Assembly (NCBI RefSeq): GCF_003265705.1
Contig: NW_020312902.1
Coordinates: 8,509,854 to 8,573,853 of the forward strand
DNA length: 64,000 bases
Reading direction: 5' to 3'
Source: Callorhinus ursinus
Taxonomy: Eukaryota > Chordata > Mammalia > Carnivora > Otariidae
How positions within the stretch are numbered: the stretch's first letter is position 1; each line of letters starts with the position of its first letter. This document shows, one piece after another, positions 36,601 to 47,446 of this stretch. The notes under the pieces were generated by a model that was given only the letters and a program-made list of their open reading frames with translations, searched no databases and was not told the origin of the DNA. Made by a program: the position numbers and the translations under genes.

Positions 36601-39600
36601 CCCTCTCTCGCTGTCTGTATCTCTGTCAAATAAATAAATAAAATCTTTAAAAAAAACACAAATCTTTTCTCAAAGAGACTGACTAAAGCACATTTAATAG
36701 ATGTATAAGAGACTTTCCTGACAATATTTTGATTAGGACCCCTTTTTTGATAGTAGATGGCTAACTCCAACCACTCTTTTGTTATTACCTTTACTAAAGA
36801 GCCAACTGATGACAGAAGTTCCATTTGAGACACATGTAATAGTTGAAGCACTGCAGTGTAAGTCTTATAGGCTGAGTACTAAACCTTTACTCACCTGCTT
36901 ACAGTCATGATATCTTTACAGGTGTTATGAAGCGGAGATCGAGGAGATAGATGAAGAAAATGGCACTGCTGCAATCACCTTTGCTGGCTACGGCAATGCT
37001 GAAGTGACCCCACTGTTGAACCTCAAGCCTGTAGAAGAAGGAAGGAAGGCAAAGGAGGACAGTGGCAACAAACCCATGTCAAAGTAAGTGATTTTGACTT
37101 TAGTAGTTTAAGTGTAATCTTCCCCATTTTGGTAGTTGAGGTAGTCCACAGAATCAGTGCAGGCTAGATTAAGGTAAAAAGGTTATAATACTCTTTACCA
37201 TTATTTTGAAGATTAGCAATATAGGGTCAACCTTGTCTGTATGTGTATGCCTAGGCCCACTTAGGTATTCAGTATATTTATTAAGAAAATACTATGTGCC
37301 TCTCACTAAGTCAGGTGCTGGGTTTCCACCACAGTGAAGACAACCAGCTTGGGCCTTGTCCTGATTGAGTTTATAGTCTAGAGAACAAAACACAAAATTA
37401 AAGGAGAACTTTAATAGTTAAGTATAGAAGTTATGAAAGGAACATAATGGGTACTTTAAGGGAACAAAGAAAAGATACCTAAACTGCGCTTTAGTCATCA
37501 GGGCAAATGTCTTTGAGAAGATGACATCTAAACTGAGATGTGGGGGCGCCTGGGTGGTTCAGTCAGTTAAGTGACTGCCTTCCGCTCAGGTCATGATCCT
37601 CAGGGTCCTGGGATCGAGCCCTGAATCGGGCTCCCTGCTCACCGGGAAGCCTGCTTCTCCTTCTCCCTCTGCTGTTCCCCCTGCTTGTGTGTGCATGCAC
37701 TTTTTCTCTCTGCCAAATAAAATTTTAACTGAGATCTGAAAAGGAGTTAGCCAGGTAATGAATGAACTTGAAGGTATGACATTGGGCAAACTGCTTAACT
37801 TCTTTCTTTATTTGTAAAACAGGGTTGATAGTACCTACATTGTAGGGTTGTAAGGATTAAATGTTAGCATTTATAAGTGTGTAGCACATTCTTGACATGT
37901 AAGAGTTCAGTAAACGTTTTTAAAAACTTTTTAAAAACTTTAAAAAAGAAAACAAGGTTGGAACATAGAGGTAACAGAAACAAATTCCTGTGGTAAAAAT
38001 TTGGGGCTTTTAAAGGTGGGTGGTTTGATAAGAGAGGAGGTTAAGAGAGGTCAAGGCCAGATCACAAAGAGCTTGACCGCCACTGATGGATTTCAAATAG
38101 AGGAGATATGTGATCACAGTTGAACTTTCAAATAATCACTAACAGCAGAGGGAAGGCAGCTACTGATGTGATCCAGGTGTGAGATAATGTGGTCTGAACC
38201 CAGGGAGCAGCAATAGGAGGAGAGAAGTGTATGGTTTGAATGGTATTTAAGAGGTAGACTGAACACTATTTTGGTTTAACTTACACATATTTGCCACAGT
38301 TTTCTCTTTTTCGGATTTGTCACGAGTTTTTAAAACTTAAGTTGCTACATAAATATATTTGAATTTGGAAAAATTATATCACCTGAGTATCCCAATGAGA
38401 AAATCAGATTGTAGAACAATGTAACATCTCTTTTTTTTTTTTTAGTCTTTGACATCAGTGTAAAAAAGCTACACTTAGCTTCATAGTGGTGATTATATGA
38501 TACAGAAGCATCTAGATTGTATTGCCTCTTTTTTAAAGACCTCTTTCTTCATCCTTTTGGTGATAAAGTCAGTATGTTAACTGAGCAGAAATTATTGAGA
38601 AAGCTTTAGGCTCTGATCCTATATAGAGGAGTGTTTTTTGAAAAACTCCAGTTTTTGTTTTTAAGAATTTTAAGCTATGATCCCCTTGTATGCTGTGCTC
38701 TTCCTGTCTAGGTGAAATAGTTTTATCTGCATTGCATCTCTTTTCTAAATGCAGCACATTAACCTTGCTAACTGTCCATTTAGAAATGGATAAAGGTTTA
38801 GAAAGCTATTAATGTTAAAACTCATTTCTAAAATGCACCTGGCAAAAGCAATGTAAACATCAGAAAGTCATAGTTTAAATATTTGATTTGAGGAGTGCCT
38901 GGGTGGCTCAGTCAGTTGAGCAAATGAGTCTTGATTTCGGCTCAGGTCATGATCTTAGGGTCCTGGGATCAAGCCCCACGTCAGGCTCTGTGCACCTAGC
39001 ACAGAGTTTGCTTCTCCCTCTGCTCCTCCCTGCACTTGCACACACTCGCTCGCTCTCTGTAAAATAAAATCTTAAAAAAAAAATGTATTTGATTTGAATA
39101 GGTAATAGATTACAGATATGGTATGAAAGCTTCCAGGGATGCTGTGTATTTCAAATAACATCTCTTAGTAGTACTGGGTGATTGGCATTGTTGGTGTTAG
39201 TGCTTCTATTCATGTAACGTGTAAGTTTATTACAGATATTTTTGTTTGCTTTTTGTACTGCTAAGTATCTCTAAGGAAATCATCTATTAAATCTTAAGAG
39301 TTGACATTTAGCTGTTATATCCACACAGAAAAGAAATGATTGCCCAACAGCGTGAATATAAAAAGAAGAAAGCTTTGAAAAAAGCACAGAGAATAAAAGA
39401 ACTTGAGCAGGAAAGAGAGGACCAGAAGGTTAAATGGCAACAGTTCAACAACAGAGCCTATTCTAAAAACAAAAAAGGCCAGGTTAGTAAATCCTTTCGT
39501 TGTACTTCGTAAATTTGAAAAGTGTAATTGTCATTAAAATAACCTTAAAATGCAAAAGGGAGGTACATAGGTTTAAAAAAATACATAACTGGATCTTGAA

Positions 39601-40099
39601 TTCAGAATCCTCTTTAATGTTCTGTTTGGTTTATTGTAAAATATCTCCATTAGCCACTGTCTCTCTGCAATAGAAACACTATGAATGAGAGAGTTTATAT
39701 CAGAAATTACAAAAGATCTAGATTGTTTACTCTTCTATAAACTAAAATTTGAAAAACTATTTGGTACCTTAACATACCACTTAGAGGGAGTGTGATGAAC
39801 CCTACCTGCTTTGTTAACATGTTTTATATGCTGGGCATCCACTGGTAGATTTTATTTAAAAGAGAGCTCCAGTTCCTTTGATGTGTACTGTACCTAAGTG
39901 TATTTTGGAAATGTTTTCCCCAAAAAACTAATCAGAATGGTTTCTCTTTCATTTCCACTAGGTGAAAAGGAGTATTTTTGCTTCTCCTGAGAGTGTAACC
40001 GGAAAAGTTGGAGTAGGAACTTGTGGAATTGCTGATAAACCTATGACACAATATCAAGATACCTCTAAATACAATGTCAGGCATTTGATGCCTCAATAA
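30549..40099 (+). CDS. SMNDC1: SMNDC1 (SPF30), survival motor neuron domain-containing protein 1, complete spliced CDS
   Basis: Joined exons 30549-30668, 35765-35907, 36922-37083, 39329-39482 and 39962-40099 give one 238-aa frame, the length I know for mammalian SMNDC1. All introns are GT-AG and every phase closes. The N-terminal about 50 residues are helical and charged. Residues 72-125 form a Tudor domain with aromatic-cage residues W83, Y90, F108 and Y111 plus N113. Residues 142-165 are lysine/arginine rich (a nuclear-localisation-type segment). The family is nuclear, binds symmetrically dimethylated arginine on Sm and other splicing proteins, and helps assemble the U4/U6.U5 tri-snRNP onto the U2 pre-spliceosome. 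The ATG is the first codon of exon 2 and has A at -3 after splicing. No frameshift or missing key residue is seen. Its neighbour MXI1 is convergent. Confidence 0.97.
32426..32598. mobile_element. hAT-type MITE in SMNDC1 intron 2
   Basis: Begins CAGCACTGTCCAGTAG and ends GGATAGCACAG, imperfect terminal inverted repeats. A perfect 8-bp duplication ATTTAGAA flanks it at 32418-32425 and 32599-32606, the hAT hallmark. It resembles the Charlie-related MER MITEs of mammals. Confidence 0.85.
34752..34949 (-). mobile_element. CanSINE in SMNDC1 intron 2
   Basis: Minus copy ending GAGCCACCCAGGCATCCC. Duplication GCTTTTTAGAATATTTTA on both sides. Confidence 0.95.
35356..35449 (+). mobile_element. Short CanSINE in SMNDC1 intron 2
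   Basis: Head GGGGCGCCTTGCTGGCTCAG, then AGTAGAGCAGGTGACGC and TGTAGAGCTTACTTGA; no CT-rich block. Duplication GAAATAATGCATG on both sides. Confidence 0.9.
35510..35690 (+). mobile_element. MIR fragment in SMNDC1 intron 2
   Basis: TCGGGTTTAAATACCAGTTC, ATAATCATAGTACCTACATC and TTAATAAATGGTATATGG follow MIR in + orientation, ending 75 bp before exon 3. Confidence 0.65.
35765..35907 (+). CDS. SMNDC1: SMNDC1 exon 3 (aa 41-88, linker and start of Tudor domain)
   Basis: The acceptor TTTTTAG ends at 35764 and the donor is GGACA|GTAAGT. The 143-nt exon starts in phase 0 and ends two bases into the Gln88 codon, so skipping it would shift the frame. It encodes the Ser/Thr-rich linker and the first Tudor strands (KVGDKCMAIWSEDG), including cage residue W83. 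Confidence 0.96.
36081..36279 (-). mobile_element. CanSINE in SMNDC1 intron 3
   Basis: Full-length, little-diverged minus copy. Duplication AGTTTTTAGCTTT on both sides. 174 bp downstream of exon 3. Confidence 0.96.
36483..36656 (+). mobile_element. CanSINE in SMNDC1 intron 3
   Basis: Head GGGGCACCTGGGTGGCTCAG, tail CAAATAAATAAATAAAATCT. Somewhat shortened in the middle. Head to head with the copy at 36081-36279. Confidence 0.95.
36922..37083 (+). CDS. SMNDC1: SMNDC1 exon 4 (aa 88-142, rest of Tudor domain)
   Basis: The acceptor CTTTACAG ends at 36921 and the donor is TCAAA|GTAAGT. The exon encodes the remaining Tudor strands with Y90, F108, Y111 and N113, then an acidic/basic linker ending ...NKPMSK. 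Its 162 nt are divisible by three, so skipping would remove most of the Tudor domain in frame. Confidence 0.96.
37260..38260 (+). repeat. Ancient interspersed repeat in SMNDC1 intron 4
   Basis: ATACTATGTGCCTCTCACTA at the start and GGATTTCAAATAGAGGAGAT toward the end, in the same order as the copy at 10985-12070. Interrupted by the SINE at 37543-37727 and a MIR at about 37770-37920. Confidence 0.5.
37543..37727 (+). mobile_element. CanSINE in SMNDC1 intron 4
   Basis: Head GGGGCGCCTGGGTGGTTCAG. Duplication AACTGAGAT on both sides. Inserted in an ancient repeat. Confidence 0.94.
38892..39083 (+). mobile_element. CanSINE in SMNDC1 intron 4
   Basis: Head GGAGTGCCTGGGTGGCTCAG. Duplication TATTTGATTTGA on both sides. 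Confidence 0.94.
39329..39482 (+). CDS. SMNDC1: SMNDC1 exon 5 (aa 142-193, basic helical region)
   Basis: The acceptor CCACACAG ends at 39328 and the donor is CAG|GTTAGT. It encodes a strongly basic predicted helix (KKEMIAQQREYKKKKALKK) containing the nuclear-localisation-type cluster, followed by the Glu/Gln-rich segment. Confidence 0.96.
39962..40099 (+). CDS. SMNDC1: SMNDC1 exon 6 coding part (aa 194-238, C-terminus)
   Basis: The acceptor TTTCCACTAG ends at 39961. The exon encodes VKRSIFASPESV... to ...NVRHLMPQ, with stop TAA at 40097-40099. It is continuous with the 3' UTR. Confidence 0.96.
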   Translation: MKRSIFASPESVTGKVGVGTCGIADKPMTQYQDTSKYNVRHLMPQ

Positions 40100-40317
40100 T
40101 CAGAAAAACTGTTGGATTTCATCTCTGCAGGGCTTTACATTTACCTTTTTATCCTTATATTTTTCTAAAGGTAAATTATTTGTTAGATGAGTAAGGAAGA
40201 TACCATTGTTGTCCTTGTTTGACTTCAATAGAATGAAACTTGAAGAAATTGCATTTGATAACTGCTATTCATTTAACTTTTCGTTACTACTACCACACAT
40301 TTCCTCAAAGTTTGTTG

Positions 40318-40323
40318 AATAAA
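40318..40323 (+). terminator. SMNDC1: SMNDC1 proximal poly(A) signal AATAAA
   Basis: Canonical hexamer 219 nt after the stop, in TTGAATAAAGCAAC. Its use would give a short 3' UTR isoform without the T27 run. Use is not shown by the sequence. Confidence 0.5.
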
Positions 40324-40759
40324 GCAACTTTTCTAGATAGATGCTGCATAAATACAGCACTAGATGAATTGTTGATCTTCCTAATACCAGGCCCTTACTT
40401 AATGGATGGTGTGTACTTTTTGTAAAGTCCTAACTTGGAATTTTCAGATGCTCTGAACTTGCCACATATTGTAGCAATTCACTGGAACATCAAGGCAAAA
40501 TACCAACCTGCTAAAGAAATCTTTTTTTTTTTTCAACTTAAACCCATAGCTGTTGCTAATTAAGCCTAAAAATAGGTTAATTTGATTAATTTAAAATGAC
40601 AAACTTTGTTTTGAGGGTTTTCCTTCAATAATTTGTTTCTTAAGCCTATTAGGCTATCTCTAAAATTGATCCAGCTCTTAAAATTTTTTCGAGTTTTAAT
40701 TTTATATAAAAACCATGTTTAGGACCAGCTTCCTTTTCTAAGGGTTTTTTTCTGTTGTG

Positions 40760-40786
40760 TTTTTTTTTTTTTTTTTTTTTTTTTTT
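40760..40786 (+). repeat. T27 run in SMNDC1 3' UTR
   Basis: 27 consecutive T residues, giving a long U-tract in the transcript. Confidence 0.95.
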
Positions 40787-41228
40787 AACGTATGCTCTTT
40801 TCCTGTGTTGATTTTTCCCTTATGGTAGTGGTACCATTTTTGGATGTGTAATGTTTATATAAGAAAACAAAAAGCTGATGTATAGCCCTGTATACAGTGT
40901 AGATACTATTTTTGTAAAAAAACAAAAAAATCCCCAAGGCTAAATTAATGAACAAGAGTACTGAATGTTTCATCATTAAAAATTTATTGTATTTCTTGTG
41001 CATTAATCTGACCATAATTTCCCTGTATATTATGTTCATGTAGCTGAGTTTGTAATTTTTGTTAACTAGATCAAGTTGTCAGCATTTGTTGGTATAAGTG
41101 AACATCACAGTTATCCTGAGTTGAGTTTAAGCCAAATATATGCATAGTAAAGTGTCTTCCTATTAATGGAAGATGGTGATTTTTAGGGTATGTGTTAATT
41201 TCAGTTTTTGTATGTTTAACTTTTATTA

Positions 41229-41234
41229 AATAAA
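41229..41234 (+). terminator. SMNDC1: SMNDC1 distal poly(A) signal AATAAA
   Basis: Canonical hexamer 1.1 kb after the stop codon, followed by T- and GT-rich sequence (GTGTTTTTAAAA, then GGGTGTGT) suited to a downstream element. Confidence 0.7.
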
Positions 41235-42559
41235 GTGTTTTTAAAATCTCCAGGGTGTGTTACCAGAAGGGTGGTGAAGTCCTAGCTGACAGCACTGATA
41301 CAGTGATTAAGCTTCAGTCTTCTTGCTTGCATTCATCATTTCCACAGAAGAGAATATTGAGTATGTGATAAAGGTTTCAATAAATCCTTATGTACTTCTT
41401 CCATTAGACATAAGAAATTGAATCCTAAAGGACAAACTATTTTTATCTTAAGGGCTTGTGCTGTGTATAGAGGTGTTTGTACATTTTGGTAAAAGGAGAA
41501 AATAAAAATTTTAATGACTTTTAAATATTTTGGCAAATTGAAACTTAGGACCGTGATGAGAATTAGAATTCTTTATTTTGCCCCTTCACCTCTCTCCCAA
41601 CCCAGGAGGATCAGTTTTCCTTCCTATAATTTATGGCCACAGGGTAGAACATGTAGGACAGAATGAAAGGGGAAGTCTTTTTTAAATACAAGGCACAAAT
41701 TACAGCAGAATAGGACTACTTAGCCCGAAGAACTCCTAAAAACATACTGTTCTTGTTACCAGTGTAACAAATCTCTTAAGAATTAATAATGGTATCTTTT
41801 AAGGGTTGCAAGGGAACCCTTTAAATTCAAAAGCACTTGGAAAGAAATTTGGTACAATGGTGTGACCACACAGAATGGGTTTTGGTGAGATTACCTCGGT
41901 ATGTTTGTTGGAGTAGTAATTTACCTGTTACTTGTATAGGCAGGACTTAATGTTGAAACTTGTATCTCCTTTGACCCAAGGGCTTCCTTTCTGCACATTA
42001 ATTTTCCTGGAGGGGCTTTGCAGGAGAGAGAGAAGGAGTAAGGGTGACCATACTATATAAAACATTAAAAAATTGTATGAGATTAGGAGTCCCTGTGTCA
42101 AAAGACCTAGATGTGGCGCTTTGAAAAGTCCTAGTGTCAAGATAATGATCATGTTTCTGGACTAAACTAACAGGATCCCTGGGGGGATGGGAGCACCTGT
42201 CTCCTAGTGTGATGCTTTTGTGAGAAGCACGATAGCCAGTGATATTTTACAAGTGAGGGTGGCTAAGTTCAGTACTCTAAAACCAAATATGACACTTTGT
42301 TATATATGTAACACTCTGTTATAAAATTTCATGTAGTTACCCCATCAAGAAGGGAGTCTTGAAGCTCAAACTCAGAATGAGTTCATGATGTGAGTCATGT
42401 ACAGCCCCCAAGTAGCTGTGGTTGCATGGATCTTCTCAAAAATTGCCATTTGACTTTGTTACTGATCATATCAAGGAAAGAAGAGTCCTGATACCCCCCA
42501 AATAATTAGATTTTAGTATCACAGATAATAAATGCTTTTTTAGTTAACATGTAGAAAGG

Positions 42560-42800
42560 CCATACTGGAAGAGCCAAGGACTCAGGAGCCAGACTGCTTT
42601 AGAATCCTGGCCCCTCATTTTTACCTGTGTGCATAACTTGTCTTAGCTTTCTCAGCTGTAGAATGAAAATACCAGTTTCATTAGGTTGTAAGGATGAGTG
42701 AGTTAATATGTGTAAATTGCTTAGAATACCTGACATGGTAAACACTGTACAAGTGTTTGCTATTTACTGTGCAAGTGGTAATGGTGACTATCTTTTTTTC
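42560..42800 (+). mobile_element. MIR between SMNDC1 and MXI1
   Basis: GGAGCCAGACTGCTTTAGAA, GCTTTCTCAGCTGTAGAATG and TAAATTGCTTAGAATACCTG follow the MIR consensus over most of its length. Confidence 0.8.
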
Positions 42801-43373
42801 CCTAACCTTAACAGTGACAATTCACATTATAATGGATAACAATGCCCATTGGCATATAATTTGAAGTCCCTAATTATAAATGTATTACTGAACTGCTGTC
42901 AAATTACCAAAGTTATATATTAAGTACATGCCAGTAGAAGTTAAAATTTTTATATTAGAATATTTTAGGGCATGTCTCTGGTGGGAAGGGAGTACAGGTT
43001 ATAATAAAGTTACCCTAATGCTTGCTTAAAATTAAAAACGGGATTTCTGGATCTAGATCCTATTCCAGACCTATTTAGGCCAAAGTATGTCTGTTTTTGA
43101 CAAACACCACAGGTGATTCTGATGTGCATCCCTGGCCTAGAACCATGTTTACATTAAATGTAAAAACAGTTTGATTTTTGAAATGAAGGAAAAATTACTA
43201 ATGGGCAATTTCCTTAGCCCAATTATTAAGATTAGGCATCAGACCAAAATGAAATGCATCTGTCATAACTCATTATTTTAATATGCTTTGTCATAGTATA
43301 TATGTATTTGGGTGTTTTCCATTACAATGCAGCTTTAATGCTGAGTGTATCTGCCTTTAAAATAGCAAGGGTA

Positions 43374-43573
43374 GAGGCGCCTGGGTGGCTCAGTGGGTTA
43401 AGCGTTCGACTGGATTTTGGCTCAGGTCATGACCTCGGTGGTAAGATGGAGCCTTGTGTGGGGCTTCACACTCAGCTCAAGTCTGCTCGAGATTTTTCCC
43501 TTTCCCTCTGCCCCTCCCCTCTTCCCCTACTCCTGTGCATGTGCTTTCTCACTCTCTCAAATATTAAGAAAAA
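43374..43573 (+). mobile_element. CanSINE between SMNDC1 and MXI1
   Basis: Head GAGGCGCCTGGGTGGCTCAG. Duplication AAAATAGCAAG on both sides. Confidence 0.95.
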
Positions 43574-45739
43574 AATAGCAAGAGAAAACCATCTGGTAAC
43601 AAATGAAAATCATAGTTTTATAAATTGTGTCTGTAGGTTGTAATTACAAAAGGTGAAAAATGTCACTTCTGCAAATTTAGCCAAAAAATATTTTTGGAGT
43701 TCTGGTTTGACTTTTTGCCTCAACTTGGACATTAACTGAAAGATGAAAGAAGAAAAAAAAATCTTAAAACCAGTAAGGTTCTATATTTGTTAAAATCTTG
43801 AGAGTTCAATAAATATCTGCTGAATTGTGTTATTTGTATTATACTATGAAGCAACCAGTTAGTATAAATGGTAGTTTACCTCTTCAACAGTAAATGTAAA
43901 CATTCTTTGTATCTAGGGTTTTAGAGTTGCACGTTAAACTGAATTTTTACTACAGTGGAGAGGAAGAACATAGCAGGCAATAGAGCAGGTAATACCATAG
44001 TTTAAACAAACACAAGTAATTGAATCCCCTTATACTATGATTTTTTATGTATAGATGTTTTTAAATATCTTAAAAGGTGCAGAGACTAATATTGGCATTC
44101 TAAGAATTTGTCTTGGCCCAGCCAACAGAAAGTAAAATATAAGATGAAGGTGTTAAGAGTTCTGTGAGGTTCTTTGATTGCCTTTTCTGCCTTTCAGCTT
44201 ATGTATATGTAAATGTGGTTCTTTTGTGGCCTTGAGTGGGGTAAAGCAGATCTGAGAATACTATTGGGTTTGTGGTAGTTGACAGCTGAACTAGCTAAAA
44301 ATACCAAATTTTGGATAGAGTCATCTTTCAGTTCCCAGGAAATAAAAACGGACATTTTACTTACACCAGGCACTTCACCAGTTCACTTTTATGAAACCAG
44401 TACAGATTTAAGTTACTGAAATTACTAAAATTGTAATTTGTTTTCCTGGTTACTTTCTTAAAATCACAGCTAAAGAAGCCGTAGTTACATGCATTAAGAG
44501 AAAATGTTGCTTTTTGTTTGAAGAGCTACTTTCTCAGCTTGAGGCCCAAAGTCATGTTTATTATTTTGCTGGCTCATGATTTTGCCTTTCTTGGTGAAAA
44601 CTGATGTGCTTTTGTTTTTTCCCCTTTCAAGCCCTGTACTCACTTTAGCAAGATGCGTGCATTTCTGACCAGAGAAACAAAGAATTCAGGCTTGGAAGAC
44701 AGTTGACTCTATATCCTGGGAAAACTATAGAGTTGAAGCCTGAGACCTGCAGCTAGGCTAGTCTTTAATAGATGGTAATTGTCCAGTTGTTCATTGCTCA
44801 GAAGTATGCAGGAAGGAGTAAGTATCCCTTTGGTTCTTTTGCCAGGTTTTTCCCTCCAAAAACACTGTCAGGTTTAGTTGACATAGCTTTCAGAGTGTGA
44901 TAAAACTGCTAGTTTAGAAGCAACTAGCTTCTGAAATTTGTATTTTTAATATGCATTTTAGAGCTATCTTATGGCTTTATGTCTCTATAATGCTGTTTGG
45001 TGCCCTGATGTGAAAATCTGAGATAAATATCCCAGTTACTGCCCTACCAATAAAGACTTCAAGCATTCCTCTATGACAAAAGAACTAAGAGCTTGAGGAA
45101 ATGGAAATTTCAAAATTATAAGTAGTTAGTTGGCAGTACTTTAAAAGAGCTTCATCTAAGCCATTTCCCCTAATAATTTATGACAGTATATCAAGGTAAA
45201 ACAGAACCAAGAAGTGAGGTGGTCAGCCAGTACATGTATTCTGAACTACACTTATTATTTGGAAGAATCAGATGTATTCCACAAGAAAACCAGTTTCCTA
45301 TTAGATCTAGTACATGGACCAAGATTTTTTTTCTGGGCAAGGCCAGCACTAAATATTAACTAGGGCATTATGCAGTGGTTACTACTAGTGTTTAACAGAT
45401 TCAAGCTCAGGTTAGTCTTTTTTTTTTAGAAAGACCAGGTAATCACTAAAACCGCTGATACATCAATCTTACAAAGTCTTTATTTAAAAAAATCTATAGG
45501 ACATCAAAATTGACTTCTTACAAAGTATAACCTGTCATGGAATTCTGTGAAAATGAACCATTTTATTAGAAATAGTCTTTTTCTGCAAGACCCAGAGTCA
45601 GAATAACTAAAATTCAAGATTAAGGATAAAGAAATTAGAAGATTGCATTCGTCAGAGAAAGGAGAAGTACAAACCTCTTATTTTCTTTTGGTGCTACAAA
45701 CTCCTAGATTGAGTATGTGTGGGGATTTATATTTTAATC

Positions 45740-45885
45740 CTTAAAACCTATCAAGATAGAGGTAGTATCTCTAACAACTTTTTAGGAGGAAACAGGCTCC
45801 ATGAAGAAATTAACTTGCCCAGAGTCCTTAGCAAATATTAGAACTGGGATTTAAGTGTGACCCAAAACACCCTGTTCTTCCCACA
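45740..45885 (-). mobile_element. MIR fragment
   Basis: AGGAGGAAACAGGCTCCATG and TTAACTTGCCCAGAGTCC are MIR core in reverse. Confidence 0.6.
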
Positions 45886-46670
45886 TTATGCTATTGTTGG
45901 TAGGGAGTATGGAATTTTTGAGGTGGAAGGATAATAAAAGAAAGGGAAGAAAGGCAGCTACTGCTTCTTTAAGTGGAAGAAAACTTACCAAAGAACCTTC
46001 CCCAAGAGGTTAAACACTTTTCTCGTGAGAAATGACCCAGGAGGCAATGTGGCCTTACGTTAGGAAATTTTGCCTCAATAATCTTCACTGCCTTTTAAAA
46101 TCCTTTCATAATGCTAAAAGCTGTCACTGTCATGGGGATTAGAAAAGGCATTTCTACCAGAGTTGTCATACCTATTCTAATCAGAAACCAGTCTGACTCC
46201 TTCAGAATCTTCTTTGGTAATATGCACTGAAGATTTACCCCCATCTATTAATATATTACTCAGGCATCTTACAAAAAGGGTACCTTAACTCAGGTTAGTG
46301 GGTGGGGACTAAACAGGAACTTCCAGACATTTTAAATTTAAATGGATCGTTGTAGCCAAAGGGATACCCTAAAAAGTTATGAAGAACAGATAATAAATGG
46401 CTGTGTGTCCTACCTGAAGCAGTTAAGATTATCGGGTACGTTAAACCATCTGCAGTTAGGTTATGTGGAGTTATCAGTCAAGAAGGCATCTGTTTGTTTA
46501 TAGAACAGGAAATGGCAATGATTCAAATTGCCATTAATTCTGGACTACTGAAGTAGTGTATCAAACATTTAGGAGATTGTTGCTTCTCAAGGTGTGGATG
46601 TTCATTCTTATTTTTTCCTTCATAGAGAAGGGTGGTACAAAAAGCACTCGGGTATTCTTCATTCACAATT

Positions 46671-46676
46671 TTTATT
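46671..46676 (-). terminator. MXI1: Candidate distal MXI1 poly(A) signal
   Basis: AATAAA on the minus strand about 2.4 kb after the stop. Chosen on spacing only. Confidence 0.45.
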
Positions 46677-47440
46677 TCTTGCAATTAACTTTTATATCTT
46701 CAAAGTCGATTTGTCTTTTAAAAAATTAATACTTCTTACTCATCATACAATCCACTCCCCTCCCACAAGGAAAACAAACCCAGGGAAGGAATAATTTAGA
46801 GGGCAGTTGAAATAGGTACTATAGATTTGTGACAAAGGCTTCCCAGCCCACCAACCTGTACATAAACAACAAAATGGCAGCACCTCAAGTTCTCCTGAAT
46901 GAAGTCCAAAATTTCAGCCCTAGGCAAGTGATGCAAGTGAATGCCATGGGAATAACAAAATGGAAGTTTAATCCTTGGCTTCCACTTACTTACCATGGTA
47001 GTTAGCGGAGTCTTTAAACTGTCTCCCTTAGGAAAGTCAAAAGTAAGCAAATACATAGAGCAACATTTTGACCCAGCCAGGAGTAATTATAAGTGAAACC
47101 AGAAATAATTTACCTGGGCTAGAGAAATGAATTTATCATGTTTTTCATTAAGTCCCCAGCACCTGAAGTAGCAAGTTCTAATAATGAGCTTCTAAAGGCA
47201 TGCAGTTTTTCACACATCTACTTCAAAGAATTTCTTCCACTCAAACATAGCACAATCAAGGATAAAATATTTTTGGAGGCACAGGAAGAGCACAAAAACA
47301 AGTAAGTATATGCTGAGGCCTTGTGTATGACCAAGATGGTACACTTCATACACAGAAGCAGTGAAAGCTGTTAAAGTGCTACTTACAAAGGATAGTCTAA
47401 CATTACACACAACTCAACTGCACTGCTAAATATGGTTGTC

Positions 47441-47446
47441 TTTATT
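47441..47446 (-). terminator. MXI1: Candidate proximal MXI1 poly(A) signal
   Basis: AATAAA on the minus strand (GAAAATAAAGACAACC) about 1.6 kb after the stop codon. It could produce a shorter 3' UTR. Confidence 0.4.

Larger units (their letters stand above)
40100..41255 (+). other. SMNDC1: SMNDC1 3' UTR
   Basis: Follows the TAA directly. It is AT-rich and has a T-run at 40760-40786. Two AATAAA hexamers are present, a proximal one at 40318-40323 and a distal one at 41229-41234. The end at about 41255 is inferred from the usual 10-30 nt spacing after the distal signal, so a short and a long 3' UTR are both possible. Confidence 0.75.
41256..46649. other. Intergenic spacer between convergent SMNDC1 and MXI1
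   Basis: A CanSINE, two MIRs and a MER5-like fragment near 43080-43150 (CAGGTGATTCTGATGTGCAT). No coding frame supported. Confidence 0.6.
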
